The notes under the pieces were generated by a model. It was not told the DNA's origin and made no database searches. It saw only the letters and a list, made by a program, of their open reading frames with translations. Made by a program: the position numbers and the translations under genes. Positions 23,827-33,057 of a stretch of DNA of 64,000 nucleotides are shown piece by piece. Positions within the stretch are counted from its first letter, which is position 1; each line of letters opens with the position of its first letter. This DNA comes from Betaproteobacteria bacterium (GTDB lineage Bacteria > Pseudomonadota > Gammaproteobacteria > Burkholderiales > Casimicrobiaceae): positions 496,001-560,000 of the forward strand of contig JADKKQ010000001.1 in the NCBI GenBank assembly GCA_016720425.1, given 5' to 3'.

Positions 23827-24441
23827 TCAGAGCTGGATGCCCGAGAACATCATGAAGGCGACGGACATCAGTCCCGTCGTGATGAAGGTGATGCCGAGCC
23901 CGCGCAGGCCGTGCGGGACGTCGGAGTAGACCAGCTTCTCGCGGATCGCGGCGAGCGCGACGATGGCGATCATGAAGCCCAGTCCCGAGCCGAAGCCGTA
24001 GACGACGCTCTCGCCGAAGCGGTAGTCGCGTTCCTGCATGAACAGCGAGCCGCCGAGGATCACGCAGTTGACGGCGATCAGCGGCAGGAACACGCCCAGC
24101 GTCGTGTACAGCGCCGGGGCGAAGCGCTCGACCACCATCTCGACGATCTGGACGGCGGCGGCGATGGTGCCGATGAACAGGATGAAGGCCAGGAAGCCGA
24201 GGTCCACCCGGGCGAGCGACGGCGAGATCCACGACAGCGCGCCCTCGGCCAGCAGGTGATGCAGGATCAGCTGGTTGATGGGCACCGTCAGCACCTGGAC
24301 GAAGACGACTGCCACGCCCAGGCCCAGCGCCGTCTCGACCCTCTTCGAGCAGGCGAGGAAGCTGCACATGCCGAGGAAGAACGCCAGCGCCATGTTCTCG
24401 AGGAACACGGACTTGATGAACAGGTTGAGGTAGAGCTCCAT
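23827..24441 (-). CDS. nqrE: Na+-NQR subunit E
   Basis: 204-residue, six-helix membrane subunit. Together with NqrD it forms the Na+ path and holds an iron centre. The Cys ligands are visible in FFLGMCSFLAC and IAVNCVILGG. It lies 15 bp after nqrD. Typical family strings include SVVYGFGSGLGFMIAI. No unusual features. Confidence 0.96.
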   Translation of the reverse strand: MELYLNLFIKSVFLENMALAFFLGMCSFLACSKRVETALGLGVAVVFVQVLTVPINQLILHHLLAEGALSWISPSLARVDLGFLAFILFIGTIAAAVQIVEMVVERFAPALYTTLGVFLPLIAVNCVILGGSLFMQERDYRFGESVVYGFGSGLGFMIAIVALAAIREKLVYSDVPHGLRGLGITFITTGLMSVAFMMFSGIQL

Positions 24442-24456
24442 CGTCGTGCCCTCCGC

Positions 24457-25101
24457 CTAGGACTTTTCCTGCAGCTCGGGCTTCCAGGTGCGCAGCAGCC
24501 AGATCAGCAGGGCGATGGTGAACAGCGCCGAGGGCGCCAGCAGCATCAGCCCGTTCGGCTCGTACCAGCCGCCGTCGGATTGCGTCGTCAGGATCGTGAC
24601 CCCGAACAGCTTGCCGGCGCCCAGCAGCTCGCGCACCACGGCGACCAGGATCAGCACCAGGCCGTAGCCCAGCCCGTTGCCGATGCCGTCGAGGAAAGAC
24701 GCCCAGGGCGGGTTCTGCATCGCGTAGCCCTCGGCCCGGCCCATGACGATGCAGTTGGTGATGATCAGCCCGACGAACACCGACAGCTCGAGCGAGATCT
24801 CGAACAGGAACGCCTTCAGCACCTGGTCGACCATGATCACCAGCGACGCGATGATCGCCAGCTGGACGATGATGCGGATGCTGCTGGGCGTGTAGTTGCG
24901 CACCAGGCTGACCGCGAGGTTGGCGAACGCCGTGACCAGCGTCACGCCGATCGCCATCACCAGCGCCTTGTCGACGCGGGTGGTCACCGCCAGCGCCGAG
25001 CAGATGCCCAGCACCTGGACGCCGATGGGGTTGTTGGCGATGACCGGCGTGATCAGCGCGGCCCGCTCGTGCTTGCCGAAGACGGATGTCGAGGCGGTCA
25101 A
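24457..25101 (-). CDS. nqrD: Na+-NQR subunit D
   Basis: 214-residue membrane subunit, homologous to NqrE with inverted topology. Iron-ligand Cys residues are in VLGICSALAV and ITNCIVMGRAEGYAM. The start is TTG 25101 (LTASTSVFGK), 7 nt after GAGGGAG, overlapping the nqrC stop as TTGA. No ATG occurs before conserved residues. The overlap implies coupling to nqrC translation. Confidence 0.94.
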   Translation of the reverse strand: MTASTSVFGKHERAALITPVIANNPIGVQVLGICSALAVTTRVDKALVMAIGVTLVTAFANLAVSLVRNYTPSSIRIIVQLAIIASLVIMVDQVLKAFLFEISLELSVFVGLIITNCIVMGRAEGYAMQNPPWASFLDGIGNGLGYGLVLILVAVVRELLGAGKLFGVTILTTQSDGGWYEPNGLMLLAPSALFTIALLIWLLRTWKPELQEKS

Positions 25102-25898
25102 GATTTCGCTCCCTCGCGCAGTTGTTTGAGGTACGGCGCGTAGCCGTCCCTGGAGAACCAGAACGCGATCACCCGCGAGATGCCGTTGCTGGTGATGGTG
25201 GCGCCGGAGAGGCCGTCGATCCGGTGCGGGTCCTTGTCGGGCGGGCCGGCCTGGCCCTTGATCACCGTCAGCTTGGGCTCCCAGCTGGCGTCGTAGGCCT
25301 TGCGTCCCTGCCACAGCGCCTGCCACTTCGGGTTGCCGATCTCGCCGCCCAGCCCCGGCGTCTCCTTCTGGTCGTAGAAGGTCAGCCCGCGGACGGTGTT
25401 GCCGTCGCGGTCGAGGGCGATGAAGCCGTAGACGGTGCCCCACATCGCCATGCCCTCGATCGGCAGCACGACGAGCTCGGGCGGCGTGTCCTTGACCCCG
25501 CGGGTGACCAGGTAGACGGCGCCGTAGTTCGGCAGCCGCGCGACCAGCGCCGGGTTGGGCGGCGCGACACGGCTCTGCGCGGGGTCGTTGCGCGCCTTCT
25601 TCTGGTCGTAGGACTTGGCGTCGATCTTGCCTTCGGGGACCAGAGCGCCGGTCTTGAGGTCGATCAGCCGGACGACGATGTTCTGGTCGAAGATGGCCTG
25701 CAGCTCGCGGTCGGAGACCTTCTGCTCGGGCTTGACGAGCCCGGCGGCCAGCAGGACGTTCTTCTGCCGGTAGATGACCTGGTTGTTCTCCTGCCGCTCG
25801 CGCAGGCCCACCGCCGAGGCGGCGACCAGCAGCGCGCAGACGACGCAGACCGCCGCCGCGAACAGGAACGTGTAGCGCGTGGAATCAGTTTTCGGCAC
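25098..25898 (-). CDS. nqrC: Na+-NQR subunit C (covalent FMN)
   Basis: 266-residue subunit with one N-terminal helix (FLFAAAVCVVCALLVAASAV) and a periplasmic FMN-binding domain. The flavinylation motif is DGLSGATITS; the Thr of SGAT (residue 234) is the FMN attachment site used by ApbE. Its start overlaps nqrB by 14 nt and its stop overlaps nqrD. Confidence 0.97.
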   Translation of the reverse strand: MPKTDSTRYTFLFAAAVCVVCALLVAASAVGLRERQENNQVIYRQKNVLLAAGLVKPEQKVSDRELQAIFDQNIVVRLIDLKTGALVPEGKIDAKSYDQKKARNDPAQSRVAPPNPALVARLPNYGAVYLVTRGVKDTPPELVVLPIEGMAMWGTVYGFIALDRDGNTVRGLTFYDQKETPGLGGEIGNPKWQALWQGRKAYDASWEPKLTVIKGQAGPPDKDPHRIDGLSGATITSNGISRVIAFWFSRDGYAPYLKQLREGAKS

Positions 25899-27120
25899 GG
25901 CGTTTCATCCGGCGGGTGATGTTCGCCTTGATCATCCCGTAATCGATCACGGGCGCCATCACGTTCATGAACAGGATCACCAGCATCATGCACTCGGGAT
26001 AGGCGGGATTGACGACGCGGATCAGCACCACGAACGCGCCGATCAGGGCGCCGTAGATCCACTTGCCGGTTTCGGTGAACGGGGCGGTGACCGGATCGGT
26101 GACCATGAACACGGTGCCGAACGCCCAGCCGCCGGCGACCATGTGCCACCAGAACGGCACGGCGAAATAGGGATTGGTGGCGGACCCGATGAAGTTGAAG
26201 AGGCTGGCCATCGCGATCGTGCCCAGCGTGACGCCGGCCATCAGCCGCCACGAGCCGACGCCAGTCCCGATCAGGATCGCCGCACCGATCAGGCAGGCCA
26301 GCGCCGAAGTCTCGCCCATCGATCCCTTTTCCAGCCCGGCGAACGCCTGCCACCACGACAGGTTGAGGTCGGCGAAGGGCCCGGTCGCCTGCCGGATCTG
26401 TGCCAGCACCGTCGCGCCCGAGAAGCCGTCGACGGCGAAGCCCGGGGGCACGGCGGTCCACACCTGGTCGCCGGAGATCTCGGCCGGGTAGGCGAAGAAC
26501 AGGAAGGCGCGTGCCGCGAGCGCGACGTTGACGAAGTTCATGCCGGTGCCGCCGAAGACCTCCTTGGCCAGCACGACGCCGAAGCTGATGCCCAGCGCGG
26601 CCTGCCACAGCGGCGTGGTCGGCGGCAGGATCAGCGGGAACAGGATGCCGGTGACGAAGAACCCCTCGTTGATGCCGCCATGGCCGCGGATGATCGAGAA
26701 CGCCGCCTCCCACGACAGGCCGACGACCATGGTCACGACGTACAGCGGCAGGAAATACAGCGCGCCATGGACGACGTTGGCGCCGATGCTCGCGGACGAG
26801 TAGCCGACGCCGAAGAGGCGCAGCACGTCGTGGCGCCAGCCGACGAGTTCCGCGGCCTTCGCCGGGTCGATCGCGAGGTTGGCCTGCAGCCCGGTGTTGT
26901 ACATCGCCATGAACACGCAGGGCAGCGCGGCGATGACGACGAGGATCATCATCCGCTTGAGGTCGAGCGCGTCGCGGACGTGCGCGCCGGTCCGGGTGAT
27001 GTCCGGCGGCGTGTAGAAGAACGTGTCGACCGCCTCGAACAGCGGGAAGAACCGGGCGAGCTTGCCGCCCTTCTCGAAGTGGTGCCCGACGTGGTCGAGC
27101 AGGTTGCGCAGCGCCTTCAT
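25885..27120 (-). CDS. nqrB: Na+-NQR subunit B (covalent FMN, quinone reduction)
   Basis: 411-residue membrane subunit that binds riboflavin and covalent FMN and reduces quinone with Na+ transfer. The FMN motif is DGFSGATVL. Other family strings are RGHGGINEGFFVTG and AKEVFGGTGMNFVN. The N-terminus (FEKGGKLARFFPLFEAVDTF) is typical. It lies 22 bp after nqrA. Confidence 0.97.
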   Translation of the reverse strand: MKALRNLLDHVGHHFEKGGKLARFFPLFEAVDTFFYTPPDITRTGAHVRDALDLKRMMILVVIAALPCVFMAMYNTGLQANLAIDPAKAAELVGWRHDVLRLFGVGYSSASIGANVVHGALYFLPLYVVTMVVGLSWEAAFSIIRGHGGINEGFFVTGILFPLILPPTTPLWQAALGISFGVVLAKEVFGGTGMNFVNVALAARAFLFFAYPAEISGDQVWTAVPPGFAVDGFSGATVLAQIRQATGPFADLNLSWWQAFAGLEKGSMGETSALACLIGAAILIGTGVGSWRLMAGVTLGTIAMASLFNFIGSATNPYFAVPFWWHMVAGGWAFGTVFMVTDPVTAPFTETGKWIYGALIGAFVVLIRVVNPAYPECMMLVILFMNVMAPVIDYGMIKANITRRMKRRAEN

Positions 27121-27142
27121 GCGCGGCTCTCCGGCAGGCGGT

Positions 27143-28507
27143 TCACGCGTGCTCCTTTTCGATGTGCGTCAGCATCTTGCGCAACAGCGGGCCGTACTCG
27201 AACTTGCCGGCGCAGACGTAGGTGCACAGCGCGAGGTCCTCTTCGTCGAGCTCGAGCACGCCCAGCGCCTCGGCCCGCTCGACGTCGTCGGTGATCAGCG
27301 CGCGCAGCAGGAAGGTCGGCAGCACGTCCATCGGCATCACGCGCTCGTACGCGCCGGTGGGCACCATCGGCCGCGACGAGCCGTTGGCCGTCGTGGTGAG
27401 GGCGAGCCTGCGGTTCCTGGCCAGCGCGCCGGCGACCACGCGCCAGACCGAGAACTTCTCGAAGCCCGGGGTGATCCAGCCGAACAGCTCGCGCTCGCGG
27501 CCCTCGGCCAGCACGCTCACCTGCTGGTCGTGGCGGCCGAGGAAGCCGTGGACGGGGCCGGCGGCGCTGCGGCCTTCGAGCACCGAGCCGGAGATCACGC
27601 GCAGGTCGCCGGGCTTCAGTTCGCCGCGCGTGAGCTCGTCCAGCGCGGCGCCGAGGCGCGTGCGCAGCAGCCGCGGACGCAGCACGCCGGGGCCGGCGAG
27701 GGCGACCACGCGCTCGACGTCGAGCTTGCCGGTCAGCAGCAGGCGCCCGATTGCGGCGACGTCCTGGTAGCCGACGTGCCAGACGGCCTTGTGCTCGTGC
27801 ACGGGGTCGAGCAGGTGGATGTGCAGACCGGCGGTCCCGGCAGGATGCGGGCCGGAGAATTGCTCGACGCGGACTCCGGCCGTGGACTCGCCGGGGAGCG
27901 CCGTTCCCGGCGCGCGGCAGAGGAAGACCTTCGGGGCGAGTTTCGTCAGCGCCGCCAAGCCGGCCTCGAAATCGGCTTCGCGCCCGGCCAGCACCACGGC
28001 GACCTGCGGCGCATGGGGGCGGGTGTCGATCGCGGTGACGAAGATCGAGTGCGGCGTCGCAGCGGGCGCCGGGACCCGGCTGAATGGCCGGGTGCGCAAC
28101 GCAGTCCACAAGCCCGATTCCTGCAGCAGCGCCCGGATCGCGCCGGCGTCGAGGCCGGCGACCGGCTGCGCCCGGTGCTGCGCGAACGCCACCTGCGCGT
28201 CCGCACCGTCGTCGTCGGCGACGTCGACGACCAGCGACTGGAAGACCCGCATCTCGCCGCGGTTGATCGCGGCGACGGTGCCCGCGGCCGGCGCGGTGTG
28301 GAGTACGCCGGGCGTCTTCTTGTCCTCGAACAGCGGCTGTCCGCGCAGGACGCGGTCGCCCTCCTTCACCAGCAGCGTCGGGCGCATCCCGTGATAATCG
28401 GCGCCGAGCAGGGCCACGCGACCGACCGGCCGCGCCTCGTCGATCGCCTGCACCGGATCGCCGGCGAGCGGCAGGTCCAGACCCTTGCTGATGCGGTGAA
28501 CGGCCAC
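27143..28507 (-). CDS. nqrA: Na+-NQR subunit A
   Basis: 454-residue soluble subunit that sits at the quinone site. It begins VAVHRISKGLDLPLAG, the usual IKKGLDLPIAG start. The chosen start is GTG 28507, which has AAGGAG 8 nt upstream. A TTG at 28531 would put that ribosome binding site inside the gene. First gene of the operon nqrABCDEF-CBS-apbE-nqrM. Confidence 0.95.
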   Translation of the reverse strand: MAVHRISKGLDLPLAGDPVQAIDEARPVGRVALLGADYHGMRPTLLVKEGDRVLRGQPLFEDKKTPGVLHTAPAAGTVAAINRGEMRVFQSLVVDVADDDGADAQVAFAQHRAQPVAGLDAGAIRALLQESGLWTALRTRPFSRVPAPAATPHSIFVTAIDTRPHAPQVAVVLAGREADFEAGLAALTKLAPKVFLCRAPGTALPGESTAGVRVEQFSGPHPAGTAGLHIHLLDPVHEHKAVWHVGYQDVAAIGRLLLTGKLDVERVVALAGPGVLRPRLLRTRLGAALDELTRGELKPGDLRVISGSVLEGRSAAGPVHGFLGRHDQQVSVLAEGRERELFGWITPGFEKFSVWRVVAGALARNRRLALTTTANGSSRPMVPTGAYERVMPMDVLPTFLLRALITDDVERAEALGVLELDEEDLALCTYVCAGKFEYGPLLRKMLTHIEKEHA

Positions 28508-28598
28508 AGCACGCACTCCTTGCGAAAGCAACCAACTTTCCTGCCGGCGGCCGCAATCGGGCAGCGCCGTCCACGTCTTCCGTTCCAGGACAGGACGA

Positions 28599-28652
28599 AG
28601 GTTAGCCGTTTGCGCCGCACCGGGCGTTGACCTCGGTCAACGCCCGGTGCGG
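28599..28652 (-). promoter_or_regulatory. 17-bp-arm inverted repeat with embedded FNR-type box upstream of nqrA
   Basis: CCGCACCGGGCGTTGAC (28615-28631), a CTCG loop, and the exact complement GTCAACGCCCGGTGCGG (28636-28652) form a perfect hairpin. Its centre is TTGAC-N4-GTCAA (28627-28640), a symmetric FNR/DNR-like box. On the minus strand TAACCT (28604-28599) lies 32 bp from the box centre, the class II spacing, so it could drive nqrA. It also sits 14 bp beyond the malic enzyme stop in a position to act as terminator, though no T-run follows. Both uses are possible. Confidence 0.6.
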
Positions 28653-28666
28653 GTGGATCGTAGGTG

Positions 28667-30337
28667 TCAGTCGGTGGCGAACACCGGATAGGTCGGATCG
28701 TACATCTGCTCGGTCACGTAGGCGAGCAGATCCTCCGGTTGCGGGACGCTGGCGTGGCCCTGGGCGAAGGCGACCTCGGCGACGGCCCGGGCGATGTGCG
28801 CCGAGACCCCGCGCACCTTGGCCAGCGGGGGAAAGAGGCTGCCCTGGTCGAGGTCCGCCTGCGACACCTGGGCCGCCAGCGCGCGTGCGGCCGCCATGAA
28901 CATCTCGTCGGTGACGCGCTGGGCGCCGACGGCGATCGCGCCGAGGCCCACGCCCGGGAAGATGTAGGAGTTGTTGCCCTGCCGCGGCACGTAGGTCTGG
29001 CCGCCGTAGTTGACCGGGTCGAACGGGCTTCCGGACGCGAACAGCGCCCGCCCGCCGCTCCACTGGTACGCCTGCTCCGCGGTGCACTCGGATTTCGACG
29101 TCGGGTTGGACAGCGCGAAGACGACCGGCCGCGCGTTCAGCCGGGTCATCTCCTCGACCACCTCCTGCGTGAACGTCCCGCCGACCGCGGCGACGCCGAT
29201 GATGGCCGTGGGCTTGAGCGTGCGGATCGCGGTGATGAAGTCGGCGATCGGCGCGTGATCGTGGGCGAAGGGCAGCTTGTGCTCGGCGAGGTTCGCGCGG
29301 CTCCTGACCACGAGTCCCTGCGAGTCCATCAGCCAGCAGCGCGCGCGGGCATCGGCGAGGTCCTGTCCCTCGGCCTTGATCGCGGCCGCGGTGAGCTCCG
29401 CGATGCCGGTGGCCGCCTCGCCTGCGCCGAGGAAGAGCACGCGCTGGTCCGCGAGCTTGCCGCCGGTGACGCGCAGCGCCGAGAGGAGGCCGGCGAGGGC
29501 GACCGCGGCGGTGCCCTGGATGTCGTCGTTGAAGGTGCAGATGCTGTTCCGGTACTTTTTGAGCAGCCGGAAGGCGTTGTGGTTGGCGAAATCCTCGAAC
29601 TGGATGATGACGCCGGGAAACACGTGCCGGGCCGCGTGGATGAACTCGTCGACCAGCTCGTCGTAGGGCGCCCCGGTGAGCCGCTTCTGGTGCAGGCCGA
29701 TGTACAGCGGATCGTCGAGCAGGCTCGCGTTGTTGGTGCCGACGTCGAGCACGACCGGCAGGCACTGCGTCGGGTCGACCCCGGCGGCCGCCGTGTACAG
29801 CGCCAGCTTGCCGATGGGGATGCCCATCCCGTTGGCGCCGAGGTCGCCGAGGCCGAGGATGCGCTCGCCGTCGGTCACCACGATCATCTTGACGTTGCGC
29901 TCGGGCCAGTTGCGCAGCACGCTCTCGACCTGGTGGCGGTCGGTCGCGCTGACGAACAGGCCGCGCGCGCGCTGGAAGATGTGCCCGTACTGCTGGCAGG
30001 CGAGGCCGACGGTCGGCGTGTAGATGATCGGCATCATCTCGTCGGGGTGGTCGGTGATGATGCGGAAGAACAGCGTCTCGTTGCGGTCGTGCAGCGCCGC
30101 GAGATTGACGTACTTGTCGAGGTTGGAGGTCTTGCGGCGGAAGTTTTCCAGCACCCGTTCGACCTGCTCAGCCTGCGTGTTCGGGTGGTGGGGCAGGAGG
30201 CCGCGCAGGCCCAGCGCATCGCGCTCGGCCGCGGTGAACGCCGTGCCCTTGTTCAGCGACGGGTCGCGCAGCAGTGCGGCACCCTTGGGGAACCACGACG
30301 GGATCGCGGTGATGCCGCCGACTTTCTTGGTGAACAT
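28667..30337 (-). CDS. maeA: NAD-dependent malic enzyme
   Basis: 556-residue single-function malic enzyme (malate to pyruvate + CO2 + NADH) of the SfcA/MaeA length class, without the phosphotransacetylase domain of MaeB. Catalytic and cofactor strings: YTPTVGLACQQYG, FEDFANHNAFRLL with IQGTAAVALAG, the dinucleotide fold RVLFLGAGEAATGIAEL and FALSNPTSKSECTAEQAY. CAGGAG precedes ATG 30337. It is last of a minus-strand run with the 2-oxoacid oxidoreductase, 82 bp downstream of it, so pyruvate made from malate would be oxidised by the neighbouring complex. Confidence 0.93.
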   Translation of the reverse strand: MFTKKVGGITAIPSWFPKGAALLRDPSLNKGTAFTAAERDALGLRGLLPHHPNTQAEQVERVLENFRRKTSNLDKYVNLAALHDRNETLFFRIITDHPDEMMPIIYTPTVGLACQQYGHIFQRARGLFVSATDRHQVESVLRNWPERNVKMIVVTDGERILGLGDLGANGMGIPIGKLALYTAAAGVDPTQCLPVVLDVGTNNASLLDDPLYIGLHQKRLTGAPYDELVDEFIHAARHVFPGVIIQFEDFANHNAFRLLKKYRNSICTFNDDIQGTAAVALAGLLSALRVTGGKLADQRVLFLGAGEAATGIAELTAAAIKAEGQDLADARARCWLMDSQGLVVRSRANLAEHKLPFAHDHAPIADFITAIRTLKPTAIIGVAAVGGTFTQEVVEEMTRLNARPVVFALSNPTSKSECTAEQAYQWSGGRALFASGSPFDPVNYGGQTYVPRQGNNSYIFPGVGLGAIAVGAQRVTDEMFMAAARALAAQVSQADLDQGSLFPPLAKVRGVSAHIARAVAEVAFAQGHASVPQPEDLLAYVTEQMYDPTYPVFATD

Positions 30338-30419
30338 GGGGCGACTCCTGGGGAAAGGGGAAGCGGGATGAAAACGCCGCCGGCGCGTCTGGCGCGCCGG
30401 CGGGATGGGACGGGGGTGC

Positions 30420-32048
30420 TCAGATGGTCTCGGGGACCATCTTGATCGCGCCGCAGGGGCACTCGGACACGCAGATGCCGCAGCCCTTGCAGTAGTCGTA
30501 GTTGAACTCGAAGCGCTTGCCGGGGCCCAGCTTGATCACCGAGTTGTCCGGGCACACGCCGTAGCAGTTGTCGCACTCGAAGCAGTTGCCGCAGGAGAGG
30601 CAGCGGCGCGCCTCGAACAGCGCGTTGGTCTCGTCCAGGCCGCTGACCACCTCGTCGAAGGTCGAGGTCCGGCGCACGATGTCGAGCATCGGCCGCACCG
30701 TCTTCGACGCATCGGTGTAGTACCAGGCGTTGAGCTTCTCGAAGTCGGCGAGCTCGTGCTTCGGCGCCGGCTCGTACGTGCCGCCCGCGAGCCAGGCGTC
30801 GATGTTGCGGGCCGCTTTCTTGCCGTGGCCGACGGCGACGGTGACGGTCCGCTCCGAGGGCACCATGTCGCCGCCGGCGAAGATGCCGGGGTAGCCGGTC
30901 ATCATGTTCGGCGCGACCTGCACGGTGCCGTCCTTGATCGCCAGCCCTGGCACGCCCTCGAGCAGCGACAGGTCGACGTCCTGGCCCAGCGCCAGCACCA
31001 GCGAGTCGGCCTCGAGCGTCTCGAACTCGCCGGTCGGCTGCGGGAAGCCCTTCTCGTCGAGCTTCATCTTCTCGACGGTCAGCGTGCCCTCGTTGGCCAT
31101 GTTCTTGATGGTCGACAGCCACTTGATCATCACGCCTTCCTGCAGCGCCTCCTCGACCTCGAAGTCGTGCGCGGGCATCTTCTCGCGGTTGCGCCGGTAG
31201 ACGATGATCGCCTCGGAGGCGCCCAGCCGCTTGGCCGTGCGGGCGACGTCGAGCGCCGTGTTGCCGCCGCCGTAGACGACGACGCGGCGGCCCAGCATCG
31301 GCTTCTCCTCGCCCTCCATGTCGCGCAGCACCGACACGGCGTCGAGCATCTTCGCCGCCTCGCCGGCGGGGATGTAGGCGCGTTTGGCGATGTGGGCGCC
31401 GACGGCGAGGAACACGGCGTCGAACTTGCCTTCGGTCATCGTGTCGCGGATGTTCTCGACCTTGCGGTTGTACTCGAACTCGACGCCCAGGTCGGCGATG
31501 CGCTTCACCTCGGCGTCGAGGACGTCGCGCGGCAGCCGGTACTTGGGGATGCCGAAGCGCATCATGCCGCCGGCCATCGGCCCGGCATCGACGACCTTGA
31601 CGGCGTGGCCGAGGCGGCGCAGGTGGTACGCCGCCGACAGGCCGGACGGGCCGGCACCGACGACCAGCACGCGCTTGCCGGACTCCTTCGGCGGCGCCGG
31701 GAACTTCCAGCCGCGCTTGATCGCCTCGTCGCCGAGGAAGCGTTCGACCGAGTTGATGCCGACGGCCGCGTCGAGCTTGCCGCGGTTGCAGGCGTCCTCG
31801 CAGGGGTGGTAGCAGACGCGCCCCATCACGGCGGGCAGCGGGTTGTTCTGCGTGAGCTCGCGCCAGGCAGCCTCGTAGTCCCCGCCTTCGGCGTGGAACA
31901 GCCACGCCTGGATGTTCTCTCCGGCGGGGCAGGCGTTGTTGCAGGGCGGCAGCCGGTCGAGGTAGACCGGGCGCGACGTGCGCCACGAGCCCGTCTTGTT
32001 GGCGAGGCTCGAGCCGACGTCGAGCGTGATGGCAAAGGGCTTATCCAT
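30420..32048 (-). CDS. NAD(P)H-linked flavoprotein subunit with C-terminal 2[4Fe-4S] domain (GltD-like)
   Basis: 542 residues. N-terminal Fe-S helical domain as in the glutamate synthase small subunit (CNNACPAGENI, CYHPCEDACNRG), then FAD (VLVVGAGPSGLSAAYHL) and NAD(P) (VVVYGGGNTALDVA) folds, and a C-terminal ferredoxin part (CLSCGNCFECDNCYGVCP and CKGCGICVSECPCGAIKM). It overlaps the beta-subunit gene by 8 nt. It therefore very likely passes electrons between the 2-oxoacid oxidoreductase and NAD(P). It resembles PadH of the phenylglyoxylate:NAD oxidoreductase. No separate ferredoxin (delta) gene is present; the fused C-terminal domain may replace it. Confidence 0.85.
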   Translation of the reverse strand: MDKPFAITLDVGSSLANKTGSWRTSRPVYLDRLPPCNNACPAGENIQAWLFHAEGGDYEAAWRELTQNNPLPAVMGRVCYHPCEDACNRGKLDAAVGINSVERFLGDEAIKRGWKFPAPPKESGKRVLVVGAGPSGLSAAYHLRRLGHAVKVVDAGPMAGGMMRFGIPKYRLPRDVLDAEVKRIADLGVEFEYNRKVENIRDTMTEGKFDAVFLAVGAHIAKRAYIPAGEAAKMLDAVSVLRDMEGEEKPMLGRRVVVYGGGNTALDVARTAKRLGASEAIIVYRRNREKMPAHDFEVEEALQEGVMIKWLSTIKNMANEGTLTVEKMKLDEKGFPQPTGEFETLEADSLVLALGQDVDLSLLEGVPGLAIKDGTVQVAPNMMTGYPGIFAGGDMVPSERTVTVAVGHGKKAARNIDAWLAGGTYEPAPKHELADFEKLNAWYYTDASKTVRPMLDIVRRTSTFDEVVSGLDETNALFEARRCLSCGNCFECDNCYGVCPDNSVIKLGPGKRFEFNYDYCKGCGICVSECPCGAIKMVPETI

Positions 32049-33048
32049 GGGCCAGCTCCGTGTCGATGAGGCCGAAGGTGCGGATGTTCTTGTCGGCGAT
32101 CGCCTGGATCTGGTCGAGCCGTTCCTGGTCGGGCGTCTTGCCGAAGAGGTGGGCAAAGCGCTTCTGCAGCTTGAGGTACTCGGTCACCGGCACCTTGTGG
32201 CGGATCCGGGTGCGCCCCGTGACCTCGCCGTGCTCGGCCTCGAACAGCGGGAAGAGCCCCGATTCGACGGCCATCCGGGCGACCTTGATCGTGTCGGCGG
32301 GCGCCGAGCCCCAGCCCAGCGGGCAGGGCACGTGGATGTGCACGTAGCGGGCGCCGTGGACGTTCATCGCCCGGGTGACCTTGAACTCGAGGTCGCGCAG
32401 GTTGGCGACGCTCGCGGTGGCCACGTAGGGAATGTGGTGGGCCATGGCGATCAGCGGCACGTTCTTGCCGGTGCCGAACACGTTGCCGGGCTCCTTGCCC
32501 ACGGCCATCGTCGTCGCCGTCCGGGCGGCGGGCGGCGTCGCGCTCGAGCGCTGGACGCCGGTGTTCATGTACGCCTCGTTGTCGTAGCAGATGTAGAGCA
32601 CGTCGTCGTTGCGCTCGAACATGCCGGACAGGCAGCCGAAGCCGATGTCGGTGGTGCCGCCGTCGCCGCCCTGCGCGACGACGCGGACGTCGCTGCGCCC
32701 GGTGACGCGCATCGCGGCGGCGACGCCGGAGGCGACCGCCGCGGCGTTGCCGAACAGCGAGTGGATCCACGGAATCTGCCACGAGGTCTCGGGGTAGGGC
32801 GTCGAGAACACTTCGAGGCAGCCGGTCGCGTTGACGGCGATCAGCTTGTCGCCGGTGACGCGCATCGCGGCGTCGATGGCGTAGCGCGCGCCCAGCGCCT
32901 CGCCGCAGCCCTGGCACGCGCGGTGCCCGGAGTTGAGCGAGTTGGTGCGCTCCATGTTGGCCTGGACCGAGCGCTCGTTCTCGTCGAGCAGCCGGTTGCC
33001 GACGGTGAAGGTCCCGGTTTGGTAGAACTTGACGGTTTGCATTTCCAT
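32041..33048 (-). CDS. 2-oxoacid:acceptor oxidoreductase, beta (TPP) subunit
   Basis: 335-residue thiamine-diphosphate subunit. The TPP motif runs from QGGDGGTTDIGFG to the Asn of CYDNEAYMNTG. Cys ligands of the proximal [4Fe-4S] cluster are in ACQGCGEALG, NATGCLEVF and HVPCPLGWG. The family includes pyruvate, 2-ketoisovalerate and phenylglyoxylate oxidoreductases. Malic enzyme next door favours pyruvate, but the substrate is an inference. It starts 9 bp after the alpha gene. Confidence 0.9.
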   Translation of the reverse strand: MEMQTVKFYQTGTFTVGNRLLDENERSVQANMERTNSLNSGHRACQGCGEALGARYAIDAAMRVTGDKLIAVNATGCLEVFSTPYPETSWQIPWIHSLFGNAAAVASGVAAAMRVTGRSDVRVVAQGGDGGTTDIGFGCLSGMFERNDDVLYICYDNEAYMNTGVQRSSATPPAARTATTMAVGKEPGNVFGTGKNVPLIAMAHHIPYVATASVANLRDLEFKVTRAMNVHGARYVHIHVPCPLGWGSAPADTIKVARMAVESGLFPLFEAEHGEVTGRTRIRHKVPVTEYLKLQKRFAHLFGKTPDQERLDQIQAIADKNIRTFGLIDTELAHG

Positions 33049-33057
33049 GACGAACCC

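Noticed and set aside
28615..28652. Simple Rho-independent terminator
   Set aside because: The hairpin is strong but no T-run follows on either strand; kept instead as regulatory inverted repeat with possible terminator role.
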